In this document: piece by piece, positions 18,772-27,545 of the stretch
Layout: each line of letters begins with the position of its first letter
Numbering within the stretch: the first letter of the stretch is position 1
From: Bacillus sp. (in: firmicutes)
Lineage (GTDB): Bacteria; Bacillota; Bacilli; Bacillales; Bacillaceae
DNA length: 64,000 nucleotides
Assembly: GCA_031180805.1 (NCBI GenBank)
Contig: JAPSLL010000011.1
Location: 39,860-103,859, forward strand
Reading direction: 5' to 3'
Position numbers and translations under genes: made by a program
The notes under the pieces: model-generated
What the model was told of the DNA's origin: nothing
What the model saw: the letters and a program-made list of their open reading frames with translations, nothing else
Database searches by the model: none

Positions 18772-19487
18772 CATTTCTCGTGGAATTCAAAAAAATAAAG
18801 CGAACAGCTTTACTGCCAGCGCTGCTTTTAGGGGGGATTTTATCAGGAGCAATACCGATTATCAACCTTCTCACAAGAAGTGATGCATTTGTTCATCTGC
18901 CTGGTGATCCTTTAGAAATTATCTTAAATGGCAATTGGATGATGATGGCGCTTTTAAATAGCTTCCTAATGGTATTGGGTACTTGTATTTTGTATCATAT
19001 CGAATTTGCTGATAATGCAATACAACGTATGGATTCGTTGCCAATTCGCCCAAGTCATTTGTTTTTAAATAAATTTATGCTACTTGTTTTTATCTTTTTC
19101 ATCGTTTTTGGAATAGAAGGTGCTGCCTTATATTTCTGTGTATGGAAGGAATTTAGTGTCAGTTATGGTTTCTTAGTTGAAGTGATTAAGCAAATGAGCT
19201 ACTCCTTTCTAATGTCCCTGCCTGTTCTATCCTTCATGATTGCGATATCCTCCTTTTTGAAAAATATGTGGGTAACTGTTGGGATTGGCGTCATTGGTAT
19301 CTTTGTCCCGCAAATCTTGAATAGTGTAAAAGGAATTGTAGAGTATTTTCCATTTTATTTCCCATTTCACTCAATTTTAGTGGAGGGGATTTCTGTAAAA
19401 ATCCCACTTTGGGTTGCAGTTTTTGAAACGATCCTATTTCTAGCTGTTGGACTTGTATTATCGAAGCTTAGGAGGAATGCAGGATGA
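18768..19487 (+). CDS. Lantibiotic-immunity-type ABC transporter permease 1 (LanE/MutE-like)
   Basis: This 239-residue ABC-2 type permease has six predicted helices. It begins in the cytosol with FLVEFKKIKRTA, the N-terminal EFxKxKR motif shared by LanE/LanG proteins. It overlaps the ATPase stop and the second permease start by 4 bp each. It forms the membrane part of the peptide-resistance transporter. Confidence 0.82.
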   Translation: MTFLVEFKKIKRTALLPALLLGGILSGAIPIINLLTRSDAFVHLPGDPLEIILNGNWMMMALLNSFLMVLGTCILYHIEFADNAIQRMDSLPIRPSHLFLNKFMLLVFIFFIVFGIEGAALYFCVWKEFSVSYGFLVEVIKQMSYSFLMSLPVLSFMIAISSFLKNMWVTVGIGVIGIFVPQILNSVKGIVEYFPFYFPFHSILVEGISVKIPLWVAVFETILFLAVGLVLSKLRRNAG

Positions 19488-20254
19488 GTTTTTCATCACT
19501 TTTAGCGGTGGAGTTTAAGAAGCTGCGCCGATCAAAAATCTTAATTATTTTGTTTGTTCCAATTGTTCTTGTTTGGATGACGGCTATTTTGAATGCCGAT
19601 TTGAATTTTGATATGGACGCTGAAGGGATTTCACCTGAGAACAACTTTCTCGTTCAGTCTTTTCTTGGCTTTGTTTGGTTTATGCTGCCAACAAGCATTG
19701 TTATTTTAACGGTTTTACTTTCTCAAACTGAACGTGCTAACCGTGGTTTGCTAAAAATGCTAGCATTACCGTTGAATAGTTCAATGTTATGTCTTGCGAA
19801 ATTTTTCGTTCTCCTTTCCTTATTGGCAATTGAAATTTTCCTTATGTTTATAACGTACTTCCCTTCTGCGCTAATTGCATCTTGGCAGCACGATTATCAT
19901 TTTGTGTTGAGTATTGGATATGTTTTAAAAATATGTGCGATTATTTTTGTCGTATCTATTCCTATGACAGCTGTATATTGGCTTATCAGTGTACTAATTA
20001 AAAACGCGGTTATTTCGGTCGGCATTGGCTTGGCAACTGTTGTTCCGATTGTTCTCGCGATTAATATAGAGGGATGGTTTGCCTATCCGATGAGTTACCC
20101 GATGAAGATGATGACAGCAGAAATGCACAACGTTGCGACAAAGATGGGGGAGTTTCCATTTGAGTATATTCCATGGATTCCTGTGGCTGTCGCTTTTATG
20201 ATAGGCTCCCTTGGGCTAGCTTGTCTTCGATTTGGAAGTTCAGAAAGAAAGTAA
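19484..20254 (+). CDS. Lantibiotic-immunity-type ABC transporter permease 2 (LanG/MutG-like)
   Basis: This 256-residue permease has the same topology as the preceding one and the same start (LLAVEFKKLRRSK). It carries about six helices, with a Pro/Trp-rich loop near 205-235. It is translationally coupled to permease 1. Two different permeases plus one ATPase is the LanFEG arrangement; no precursor peptide, modification enzyme or protease gene is nearby, so the set looks like a resistance module rather than producer immunity. Confidence 0.82.
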   Translation: MSFSSLLAVEFKKLRRSKILIILFVPIVLVWMTAILNADLNFDMDAEGISPENNFLVQSFLGFVWFMLPTSIVILTVLLSQTERANRGLLKMLALPLNSSMLCLAKFFVLLSLLAIEIFLMFITYFPSALIASWQHDYHFVLSIGYVLKICAIIFVVSIPMTAVYWLISVLIKNAVISVGIGLATVVPIVLAINIEGWFAYPMSYPMKMMTAEMHNVATKMGEFPFEYIPWIPVAVAFMIGSLGLACLRFGSSERK

Positions 20255-20268
20255 AGGAGTGTTTGTAT

Positions 20269-20556
20269 ATGAAGAAAATATCATTTTTATCTTTTATCAA
20301 CTTTATCCTCATATTTGTTCCTTGGAGTATTATTTATTTACGACAATATGAGTTTGCATTGGAATCGCCAAATGCGGAAATGATTATTGCGGGTTATTCT
20401 ATATTTATTATCGCTTCATTTATTTTTTCGCTTGTTCTATATACGTATAAAAAGAAACGTGACGTTTTATCTAGCATTGCGCTTATTATAAATGGGGTTT
20501 ATACAGCTGGTGTTATTGGCATTATCGGGATGAGTATTACGTCTTGGTTCGGATAA
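20269..20556 (+). CDS. Small three-helix membrane protein of the ABC resistance operon
   Basis: The product is 95 residues with three hydrophobic segments (about 7-22, 39-60, 70-90). I do not recognise a family. AAAGGAG at 20253-20259 supports the ATG at 20269, 14 bp after the second permease, so it is co-transcribed with the transporter. It could be an accessory subunit or a LanI/LanH-like helper, which is inference from position only. Confidence 0.7.
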   Translation: MKKISFLSFINFILIFVPWSIIYLRQYEFALESPNAEMIIAGYSIFIIASFIFSLVLYTYKKKRDVLSSIALIINGVYTAGVIGIIGMSITSWFG

Positions 20557-20614
20557 GTGGTTTTAGTTGCAAAGTGTTTAGGAAAAGGAACAACGAATTG
20601 TTATATGTTTAGTG

Positions 20615-20662
20615 GGTGATTAAAAAATTCGTATTTAACGGACTTTTTAGTCACCTTTTTTT
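20615..20662 (+). terminator. Rho-independent terminator of the lantibiotic-type ABC operon
   Basis: GGTGATTAAAAAATTCGT pairs, with wobbles, with the complementary arm ending in GTCACC, followed by seven T. Confidence 0.8.
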
Positions 20663-20787
20663 GATATAAGTATTCCTGTATTCATGATTACAGCAAGATT
20701 TGGAAAGCCTTGGGATCCTAACTTTGTTATCTTTTGATTAAGCAAGATAACGATGAAAGAAAGGGTGGTGAGCTTTTCCAAACGATA

Positions 20788-21657
20788 TTAAACATCTGAA
20801 TCAATGGGGAGCTTCTTGATAGGTGTATAGATGTGATAGGTTGAATCAAGGTTGTGAAGGTTATCAAATACTTGAATCAGTTCGATATGTGAATTCTCTG
20901 CCTCCTGCTTTGAGATTTTTAAAAATCTTGCAAAATCAGTTGTAAGTATATCTCCTATGTCAAGGAGATCACCAAAATATTTGAACCTTGCACAAAAGAT
21001 TTGGGGAATGGTGACCGTAAAAAAATATGGAGAATCAAGCTTAACATCATGTGGAACTCCAAAAAGAACTTTAAAACAGCTTGAATTTGGTTGACAATCT
21101 GAATAGATGACATAACACGAGCCAGTTATTGTTTCATCAATGTTATTTAATAGCATTTTTGAATAAGAGCGAATCTTCGCTTTGTAATCATCTGTTGCTA
21201 TATCAACTTCAAAAACGATGCCATTCAAGCGAATTGCTTGAAATTCCGTTAGAGTGAAGTCGGCAACAATATCACCATTGATATTTTTTATTGGTTTTTT
21301 AACTACAGTAGGGATTGGTGTTTGGGATATCGTTTCATTTTTTCCCCTTAGAGAGCTTGGTGCTATCCCATATTGGCGTCTGAAAGCACGTGTGAATGAC
21401 GATTGAGTTCCAAAGTTAAGCCGGTAGGCAATATCTGTTAGAGATAGGTTCTTATTTTGAATGAAATTTAGGGAGGTATTTAATCTTCTAGATAGTATGT
21501 AATTGTTCAATGAGCAGCCCATCATCGCAGAAAAAAGCCTATGAAAATAGTATTTGGACATATTGAAGGTTTTAGCGACAGACTCCAAAGATAAAGGTTC
21601 ATGGATATTTTTTTCAATATAAATCAAAGCATGCTCTATGACTTTATAATGGTCCAT
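20788..21657 (-). CDS. AraC-family transcription regulator with GyrI-like effector domain
   Basis: This 289-residue protein has two AraC helix-turn-helix motifs in residues 5-103 (SLESVAKTFNMSKYYFHRLFS and SLTDIAYRLNFGTQSSFTRAFRRQYG). Residues 125-285 form a GyrI/Rob-like domain, which binds small ligands in the SoxR/Rob/BmrR group. It is divergently arranged from the DUF4386 membrane protein gene with only 75 bp between, so it may regulate that gene. The ligand is unknown. Confidence 0.88.
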   Translation of the reverse strand: MDHYKVIEHALIYIEKNIHEPLSLESVAKTFNMSKYYFHRLFSAMMGCSLNNYILSRRLNTSLNFIQNKNLSLTDIAYRLNFGTQSSFTRAFRRQYGIAPSSLRGKNETISQTPIPTVVKKPIKNINGDIVADFTLTEFQAIRLNGIVFEVDIATDDYKAKIRSYSKMLLNNIDETITGSCYVIYSDCQPNSSCFKVLFGVPHDVKLDSPYFFTVTIPQIFCARFKYFGDLLDIGDILTTDFARFLKISKQEAENSHIELIQVFDNLHNLDSTYHIYTPIKKLPIDSDV

Positions 21658-21732
21658 AATAACTCCTTTTATCCAATGTTTAGGTGTTTTTTGTAATCAG
21701 TATAACATAGCTACTTTCAGGGAGGGAAAATA

Positions 21733-22431
21733 ATGACACAAGACAGAATGAATGGAATTTTATTAGGTGTTTTTTATATAATAGCTGCGGTTACAGCAAT
21801 CATAGCTGTTGTCTTTTATCAGCCTATATTATCAGAGCGGTGGTATACGTCTGTTGCAGATGGATTTCAAACAAAGGTTTTGCTCGGTGTTTTGAATGAC
21901 TTTTTACTTGTCGTGACCGCTGTTGGAACTGCAATCATGCTGTTTCCCTATGTGCGTCCTTGGAATGAATCTATTGCATTAGGGTATCTTTGTTTTCGTA
22001 TTATGGAAGCTGTTTTTATTTCAATTGGTTTAGTGAGTATATTAGGTTTACTTCAACTTAGTATGGATTATGAAGCAGGAAGTGTAGCATCTGAAGAAAA
22101 TTTACACGCTGTCGGTTTCATGTTGCAAGCTGTCCATAGTTGGACGTCTATGTTAGGTCCAAATCTCATGTTAGGCTTAAATACATTCATGTATAGTTAT
22201 TTACTTTTAAGAACAGAATTAGCGCCTAAACAGTTGGCACGATTTGGGATGGTTACAGCTATAATGGTATTTATAGCTGGTTTATTAGAAATATTTGGTG
22301 TCATAGAACCTTTTTCTGCGGCAAAAGGACTTCTTGCTCTTCCTGTCGGTGTTTATGAGATGAGTTTGGCCGTCTGGTTCATTGTGAAAGGCTTTAATCG
22401 GAAAAGGCTTCAGCATTTAAAAGTGAAATGA
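21733..22431 (+). CDS. DUF4386 family membrane protein
   Basis: This 232-residue protein has about six membrane helices and the family features RMNGILLGVFYIIAAV at the start, a YLCFRIMEAVF helix and GPNLMLGLNTFMYSYLL. The family function is unknown. GGGAGGGAAAATA precedes the ATG. It shares a short divergent promoter region with the AraC/GyrI regulator. Confidence 0.82.
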   Translation: MTQDRMNGILLGVFYIIAAVTAIIAVVFYQPILSERWYTSVADGFQTKVLLGVLNDFLLVVTAVGTAIMLFPYVRPWNESIALGYLCFRIMEAVFISIGLVSILGLLQLSMDYEAGSVASEENLHAVGFMLQAVHSWTSMLGPNLMLGLNTFMYSYLLLRTELAPKQLARFGMVTAIMVFIAGLLEIFGVIEPFSAAKGLLALPVGVYEMSLAVWFIVKGFNRKRLQHLKVK

Positions 22432-22501
22432 AGTTATTATAATTATTTCAGAAAATAAATAACTTATTAACGTGCGGAATTACCAGTATTTCATAGATAT
22501 C

Positions 22502-22537
22502 AAAAATAGCTTGGGGAACTTCTCCAAGCTATTTTTT
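22502..22537. terminator. Bidirectional terminator between the DUF4386 and PfpI genes
   Basis: AAAAATAGCTTGG pairs with CCAAGCTATTTTT across a 9-nt loop, with A- and T-runs on both flanks. It lies between two convergent genes. Confidence 0.85.
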
Positions 22538-22543
22538 AAAAAG

Positions 22544-23050
22544 TTACAATTTTGCTAAAATCTCACGGATAAACGCAGGCTCATCCTTTGGAGTACGGGA
22601 TGTCACAAGATTTTCACTTACAACGACTTCTTCATCTCGATATTCTGCACCAGCCAATTTTACATCATCACGAATGCCGATATAACTTGTTGCAGCTTTG
22701 TTTTTTAGAATGTCAGCGCTAATCATGACCTGTGGTCCATGACAAATTCCAGCAATTAGTTTTCCTTGTTCATTGAGTTCTTTTACGAAACGGACAACAT
22801 CATTATTAACACGTAATGCCTCTGGTGCAGCGCCTCCTGGAATAATAGCCGCATCAAAATCGCTTGCTTTCACTTCAGATGCAGCTACATCGCAAGTATA
22901 CGATACAGTGCCTTGTTTTCCTTCGCAAACAATCCCATTTTCAAGACCAACGATTGTTGCTTCATGACCGGCAGCCTTAATTGCTTCGTATGGATTTTTC
23001 ATTTCAGAATCCTCAAAATAGCTTGCGAGTAAAAATGCAACTTTTGCCAT
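22544..23050 (-). CDS. DJ-1/PfpI family protein (type 1 glutamine amidotransferase-like, YraA/YhbO type)
   Basis: This 168-residue cytosolic protein has the flavodoxin-like PfpI fold: VAFLLASYFEDSEM, AAIIPGGAAPE and the nucleophile elbow AGICHGPQ, with a catalytic Cys followed by His. E14 in YFEDSE is the conserved acidic partner. Homologues such as B. subtilis YraA and E. coli YhbO act in stress protection and have been described as glyoxal/protein deglycases or proteases; the activity is debated. It is a single gene on the minus strand. Confidence 0.88.
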   Translation of the reverse strand: MAKVAFLLASYFEDSEMKNPYEAIKAAGHEATIVGLENGIVCEGKQGTVSYTCDVAASEVKASDFDAAIIPGGAAPEALRVNNDVVRFVKELNEQGKLIAGICHGPQVMISADILKNKAATSYIGIRDDVKLAGAEYRDEEVVVSENLVTSRTPKDEPAFIREILAKL

Positions 23051-23413
23051 AAACTATCACTCTCCATTTTTTATTTTACTTTCTCTAATTAAACTATAAT
23101 GGAAACCTTATGTATTTTTCAAAGATTTATTAATTCGACAAACATGATAACCGTTTCACTTGAATTCAAATGTATATATAGTTTAGAATTAATAATTCGG
23201 GGAATAAATTACCAACAAGTAAATTCATAGTGAGATATGTAATATATTGATAATAAAAAATATAAAAATAGCTCAAACTATTATGATGAAGTGTATATAG
23301 GACCCTTCATTTAGTCGATTTTAAGAATCATCTGAAGGAATAGCTGCATGTGAACGGGCAAAGTGAAAAATTCCTATCTTATAGAAGAGATATTTTATAG
23401 AAAGGAAAATCAG
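23051..23413. other. Intergenic region between the divergent PfpI and opuD genes
   Basis: This AT-rich stretch of 363 bp holds no credible gene. It must carry both divergent promoters; no pair of boxes is strong enough to call. Confidence 0.4.
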
Positions 23414-24937
23414 ATGAAAAGAATATCAAATGTGTTTTGGATAACTGTTGCCATTGTATTAGTAGCAGTAATATTCGGTGTTTCGGCACCTGATAGCTTT
23501 GAAGAAGCTACAAATAATCTACAGGCTTTTCTAACAACGAGTTTTGGCTGGTATTATTTAATTTTGGTTACGATCATTGTTGTTTTTTGTATTTTTCTTA
23601 TTTTTAGTCCTATTGGAATGATTAGATTAGGTAAACCTGATGAAAAGCCTGAGTTTTCGAAGGTCTCTTGGTTTGCCATGTTATTCAGTGCAGGGATGGG
23701 AATCGGTCTTGTGTTTTGGGGAGCTGCCGAGCCATTATCACATTTTATCGATCCTCCATTAGCAGAAGGTGGAACAGCCACTGCACATAAAGAAGCAATG
23801 AGATATACATTTTTTCACTGGGGTATTCATGCATGGGCAATATATGCGATAGTTGCTCTAGCTTTAGCTTATTTTCAATTTCGTAAAGATGAGCCAGGAC
23901 TAATTTCAGCTACTTTAAAACCAGTATTAGGAAAGTGGATGGATGGACCTCTAGGCACAATTGTAGATGTATTAGCTGTTTTTGCTACAGTAGTTGGCGT
24001 TGCAACAACCCTTGGTTTCGGGGCAGCACAAATTAATGGTGGGTTAACTTATTTATTTGGGATACCTAATAATTTTGTCGTTCAATTAATCATTATTGTG
24101 ATTGTTACTGTCCTTTTTATGATTTCAGCATGGTCTGGACTAGGCAAAGGGATAAAATATTTAAGTAATACAAATATGGTCCTGGCAATTTTGTTATTTC
24201 TTTTAATGCTTATCGCAGGTCCTACAATCCTTATATTAGATATGTTTACTGATACGCTCGGTGGTTATATTCAAGACATTGCTCATATGAGCTTTAGGAT
24301 TGCTCCTCTTAATGAGGAACATCGTGCTTGGATTAATGGTTGGACGATCTTCTATTGGGCATGGTGGATATCATGGTCCCCGTTCGTAGGAATCTTTATT
24401 GCCCGCGTATCTAGAGGTCGAACAATCAGAGAATTTATGATAGGCGTTTTATTACTTCCAGCTGTTGTAAGCTTTTTATGGTTTGCAGTCTTTGGTACTT
24501 CAGCAATCGAAGTTCAGAATGCTGGAAATCTCGATTTAACTAGCTTTGCTACAGAGGAAGTCTTATTTGCAGTATTTAGTGAATTCCCATGGTCGAAGCT
24601 TCTTTCAATCGTAGCGATCATCCTTGTTAGTACATTTTTTATTACTTCTGCTGATTCAGCAACATTTGTGCTTGGAATGCAAACAACAAATGGCTCGCTT
24701 ACTCCGCCAAATTCAGTGAAGCTAACTTGGGGAATTGCCCAGTCTTTAGTCGCAGTAATTCTCTTATATAGTGGTGGACTACAAGCACTACAAAATTCGT
24801 TAATTGCTGCTGCATTTCCATTCTCGATTATCATTGTGTTGATGATGATTTCGTTGTACCGTTCCTTAGCTAAGGAGAGAAAAGAATTAGGATTATATAT
24901 AAGGCCAAAACCACGTAAAGACAAGTCTAAAAAATAA
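23414..24937 (+). CDS. opuD: Glycine betaine BCCT-family transporter OpuD
   Basis: This 507-residue secondary transporter has 12 membrane helices and takes up glycine betaine with sodium. It matches B. subtilis OpuD closely from the first residues ([28 protein letters not shown]). It carries the BCCT signature around [20 protein letters not shown] and the [14 protein letters not shown] helix with the glycine-rich site. The frame is open to an ATG at 23363, but AAAGGA at 23401-23406 places the start at 23414, matching the family N-terminus. With opuA it gives two betaine uptake routes in the window. Confidence 0.94.
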   Translation: MKRISNVFWITVAIVLVAVIFGVSAPDSFEEATNNLQAFLTTSFGWYYLILVTIIVVFCIFLIFSPIGMIRLGKPDEKPEFSKVSWFAMLFSAGMGIGLVFWGAAEPLSHFIDPPLAEGGTATAHKEAMRYTFFHWGIHAWAIYAIVALALAYFQFRKDEPGLISATLKPVLGKWMDGPLGTIVDVLAVFATVVGVATTLGFGAAQINGGLTYLFGIPNNFVVQLIIIVIVTVLFMISAWSGLGKGIKYLSNTNMVLAILLFLLMLIAGPTILILDMFTDTLGGYIQDIAHMSFRIAPLNEEHRAWINGWTIFYWAWWISWSPFVGIFIARVSRGRTIREFMIGVLLLPAVVSFLWFAVFGTSAIEVQNAGNLDLTSFATEEVLFAVFSEFPWSKLLSIVAIILVSTFFITSADSATFVLGMQTTNGSLTPPNSVKLTWGIAQSLVAVILLYSGGLQALQNSLIAAAFPFSIIIVLMMISLYRSLAKERKELGLYIRPKPRKDKSKK

Positions 24938-24994
24938 CGTTTTTTCTTAAAGTTGTGTATCCAACTGCAAACCAAATGTTGTTGTACTGATTTG

Positions 24995-25030
24995 AAAAGC
25001 TTCCCAATCTATATGTTCGGGAAGCTTTTT
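24995..25030 (+). terminator. Rho-independent terminator of opuD
   Basis: AAAAGCTTCCC pairs with GGGAAGCTTTT across a 13-nt loop, followed by T. It is isolated from the next promoter by about 75 bp. Confidence 0.85.
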
Positions 25031-25105
25031 CTATGAAACAAAGGGCTAAGTGGACCTTGTCAAAAGAGCAAGAAATTCATCACAATATGTAAAAAAATAT
25101 AATTC

Positions 25106-25148
25106 TTTACTGTCAATTCATATTAAATTTACAATTAAAAATTAAAAT
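25106..25148 (+). promoter_or_regulatory. Candidate Pho box and -10 element upstream of the PAP2 phosphatase gene
   Basis: Three hexamers lie exactly 11 bp apart: TTTACT (25106), TTCATA (25117) and TTTACA (25128). They match the B. subtilis PhoP consensus TT(A/C/T)A(C/T)A at 5, 6 and 6 positions. Nine bp after the last one is TAAAAT (25143-25148), a good -10, so the hexamers replace a -35 as in PhoP-activated promoters. A fourth repeat is not clear. Confidence 0.6.
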
Positions 25149-25188
25149 AAATTTTGTAATTATTATATGAATCTAGGGAGACGGTAAA

Positions 25189-27390
25189 ATGGTTTTATCC
25201 AATAATGGAGGAAAATTCAATAAAAAGCGAAAAGCTAAATGGCCTGTTTTATTGTTAACATCGGTTTTATGTATTCAAGGTGCAACTACTACTTTTGCAG
25301 CAAATGTTGTTGATGACTCTGCAATCGAACCGAAGGCAGCGGCATATGGATATTATGTAGACTCGTATCAAAATAATTCAAAGGATAACATGACTCCGGA
25401 ATCAAACCCGGCAATTGGTGTGCTTTCAAAGTTTCATGAGCTTTGGACACCTGGAACCTCATGGGATAACGGGACAGTTTTAAATGCTCAAGTACATAAT
25501 CACAATATCGACACAGTAATTTCAATTACAAACAATCGAACTGAAGAGGAGGCGGCGGCAGCTTACTTAGATGATCGACGCCATCAGAGCTATAGTGTCA
25601 TTTCAGGTCTCGGTAATTATTCTGATAAGTTTAAAGAAGGTGCCGATGCTGGGACAACGATTTTAGATGATATCCCAGAGGATGTAACAACAGTGAAGTA
25701 TGAGGACGGCGGCAATAGTAATGGGAATTGGGCTGATGAGGATTCCAGCCTTGGTAGTATGGTGAAACTAGTTAATACATTGCGTGGAAGTGCAGCAACA
25801 ACGAATCCAGCAAAATCTTACTATAATTATAAGCGTCCGTTTCGCTGGAGTGATGAGGTAAGCTTAGTTCCAGCCCTTGTTCCAGCAAAAAAGGACGATC
25901 CTACTAGTGATGGTGGATTCCCAAGTGGTCATACAAATGCAGCCTATCTAGCTGCTTATGCTTTAGCATATTCCGTGCCTGAAAAATATGAACAGCTGAT
26001 GACAAGAGCCTCTGAATTAGGGAATAGCAGAATCGTAGCTGGTATGCATTCACCGTTGGATGTTATCGGTGGACGAGTTATGGCAACTGCAACAGCAGCT
26101 GCAGTTTTAAATGACCCAGCAAATGCAAGCTTAAAGGAAGCTGCTTATGAGCAAGCACATGATGGATTACTTAAACAAGAGGGCACGTCAGAAAACTATG
26201 AAGCAAACAAAGAAAAATTTACTGAGCGCCTGACTTATGGGTTTGAACAAATTGGTGATACGACAAAGCCAATGATCGTGCCAAAGGGTGCTGAGGTTCT
26301 ACTTGAGTCTCGTTTCCCATATTTAGATGCGACACAACGTCGTTGGATTTTATATACGACAGGTCTGCCATCTGGATATCCTGTTTTAGATGATGCAGAA
26401 GGCTGGGGTCGATTAAATCTTTTTGCCGCAGCAGGCGGTTATGAAGCATTTGAGACGGATGTAACTGTTACAATGGATGCCGCGCAAGGAGGATTTAATG
26501 CTTCAGACAGCTGGAAAAATGATATCGCTGGTACTGGAAAGTTAACAAAATTAGGTACAGGTACTTTAACTTTAACTGGTAATAACAGTTATTCTGGTGG
26601 TACGGTTATTGAGGAAGGCTCATTAGTAGCAGATTCCAGCACTGCTTTAGGACAAGGTGAAGTGATTAATAACGGTGGTACGTTAAATGAAGATGTACCA
26701 AGCAGCTTAAATATAGGTGATGACTTTACGCAATCAGAGGCAGGTACACTTGAGCTTACGATCGGAAACAGTGAGGAAGCTCTTGCGATTGATGGTGAAG
26801 CGACATTTGGCGGAACGTTAAAACTGAATTTTGTTGACGGTTATGTACCTGATGAGGATTCAGCTATTATTACCTATGCTACTTTAGCAAAAGGCAGTAC
26901 GTTCTCATTAGTAGAAATAAATGGTCTTCCAGATACTTACGATGTCGTTTATGATGAACAAGCATTACGCGTTGTAGATACGACTAAGGAAGAACCAGAT
27001 CAAGATAAAGATAAAGATAAAGATAAAGATCCTGATAAAGAAACAGATAAAGATGTTGATAACGGCACCGAAACAGACAATGGGACCGAAACTGAGAAGG
27101 ATACAGATGATGTACCTAATGTTCCAATAAAATCAGAAGATGATAAAAATAAAAAAGATAATAAAAATCATAAAGACGTAGACTATCCAACTTATGAAGC
27201 AAGTAAGCGATCAGAAACGAGTAAACAAATAAACGCAGACGATTCAACGAAAAAAGAAATTGATACAGTTAAAAACCCTAAAACAGGAGATGATACAAAC
27301 CTAATCCCCTATGTCGTGCTATTAGTTGGTTCAGTGCTTACAGCAGGATTTGTACTCATTAGAAGAAAGTTAAAAAGAGTAGATAATTAA
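25189..27390 (+). CDS. Cell-wall-anchored PAP2 acid phosphatase with autotransporter-type beta-strand repeat and NPKTG sorting signal
   Basis: A signal peptide (1-38) leads into a class A acid phosphatase/PAP2 domain. Its three motifs are complete: KSYYNYKRP (K209, R216), FPSGH (S246, H248) and SRIVAGMHSPLD (R281, H287, D291). Residues 447-490 match the autotransporter-associated beta-strand repeat (GTGKLTKLGTGTLTLTGNNS). Next come an Asp-Lys-rich spacer (600-690) and a sorting signal: NPKTG (696-700), a hydrophobic helix and a basic tail (RRKLKR). NPKTG rather than LPXTG is a class B sortase signal, and a class B sortase gene follows. It should release phosphate from organic esters at the wall; a Pho-box-like promoter precedes it. 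Confidence 0.85.
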   Translation: MVLSNNGGKFNKKRKAKWPVLLLTSVLCIQGATTTFAANVVDDSAIEPKAAAYGYYVDSYQNNSKDNMTPESNPAIGVLSKFHELWTPGTSWDNGTVLNAQVHNHNIDTVISITNNRTEEEAAAAYLDDRRHQSYSVISGLGNYSDKFKEGADAGTTILDDIPEDVTTVKYEDGGNSNGNWADEDSSLGSMVKLVNTLRGSAATTNPAKSYYNYKRPFRWSDEVSLVPALVPAKKDDPTSDGGFPSGHTNAAYLAAYALAYSVPEKYEQLMTRASELGNSRIVAGMHSPLDVIGGRVMATATAAAVLNDPANASLKEAAYEQAHDGLLKQEGTSENYEANKEKFTERLTYGFEQIGDTTKPMIVPKGAEVLLESRFPYLDATQRRWILYTTGLPSGYPVLDDAEGWGRLNLFAAAGGYEAFETDVTVTMDAAQGGFNASDSWKNDIAGTGKLTKLGTGTLTLTGNNSYSGGTVIEEGSLVADSSTALGQGEVINNGGTLNEDVPSSLNIGDDFTQSEAGTLELTIGNSEEALAIDGEATFGGTLKLNFVDGYVPDEDSAIITYATLAKGSTFSLVEINGLPDTYDVVYDEQALRVVDTTKEEPDQDKDKDKDKDPDKETDKDVDNGTETDNGTETEKDTDDVPNVPIKSEDDKNKKDNKNHKDVDYPTYEASKRSETSKQINADDSTKKEIDTVKNPKTGDDTNLIPYVVLLVGSVLTAGFVLIRRKLKRVDN
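27004..27030 (+). repeat. GATAAA tandem repeat encoding Asp-Lys dipeptides
   Basis: Four and a half units of the 6-bp repeat GATAAA encode alternating Asp-Lys in the wall-spanning linker of the phosphatase. The unit is a multiple of three, so slippage would change linker length without breaking the frame. Confidence 0.7.
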
Positions 27391-27430
27391 AAAAATCATA
27401 TAACAAAATCAAAGGATGATTGCTAGAATA

Positions 27431-27497
27431 TGTTCCCCTTGTGACAATAGACTTTTCATTATGAGTCTTTGTCTATCAAGGGGCACATTTTATTTTT
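27431..27497 (+). terminator. Hairpin between the phosphatase and sortase genes
   Basis: TGTTCCCCTTG pairs with CAAGGGGCACA, with inner pairing through AGACT/AGTCT, and is followed by a T-rich tract (TTTTATTTTTAC). It may terminate part of the phosphatase transcripts and lower sortase expression. Confidence 0.6.
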
Positions 27498-27545
27498 ACT
27501 CGAGAAAGTGCAACAAAAGATAATTTTGAACAGTAAAGGTGTGGA

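Noticed and set aside
17844..20800. Search for a lantibiotic precursor or modification gene near the immunity-type transporter
   Set aside because: No short Cys/Ser/Thr-rich leader-type gene, dehydratase, cyclase or protease is present, so a producer cluster is not supported in this window.
24514..24975. 153-codon minus-strand frame over the end of opuD
   Set aside because: It is a shadow of the opuD coding frame, with no start signal and no recognisable domain.
27004..27030. GATAAA tandem repeat as a phase-variation switch
   Set aside because: The unit is 6 bp within the reading frame, so length change cannot switch the gene off; it only alters the linker.
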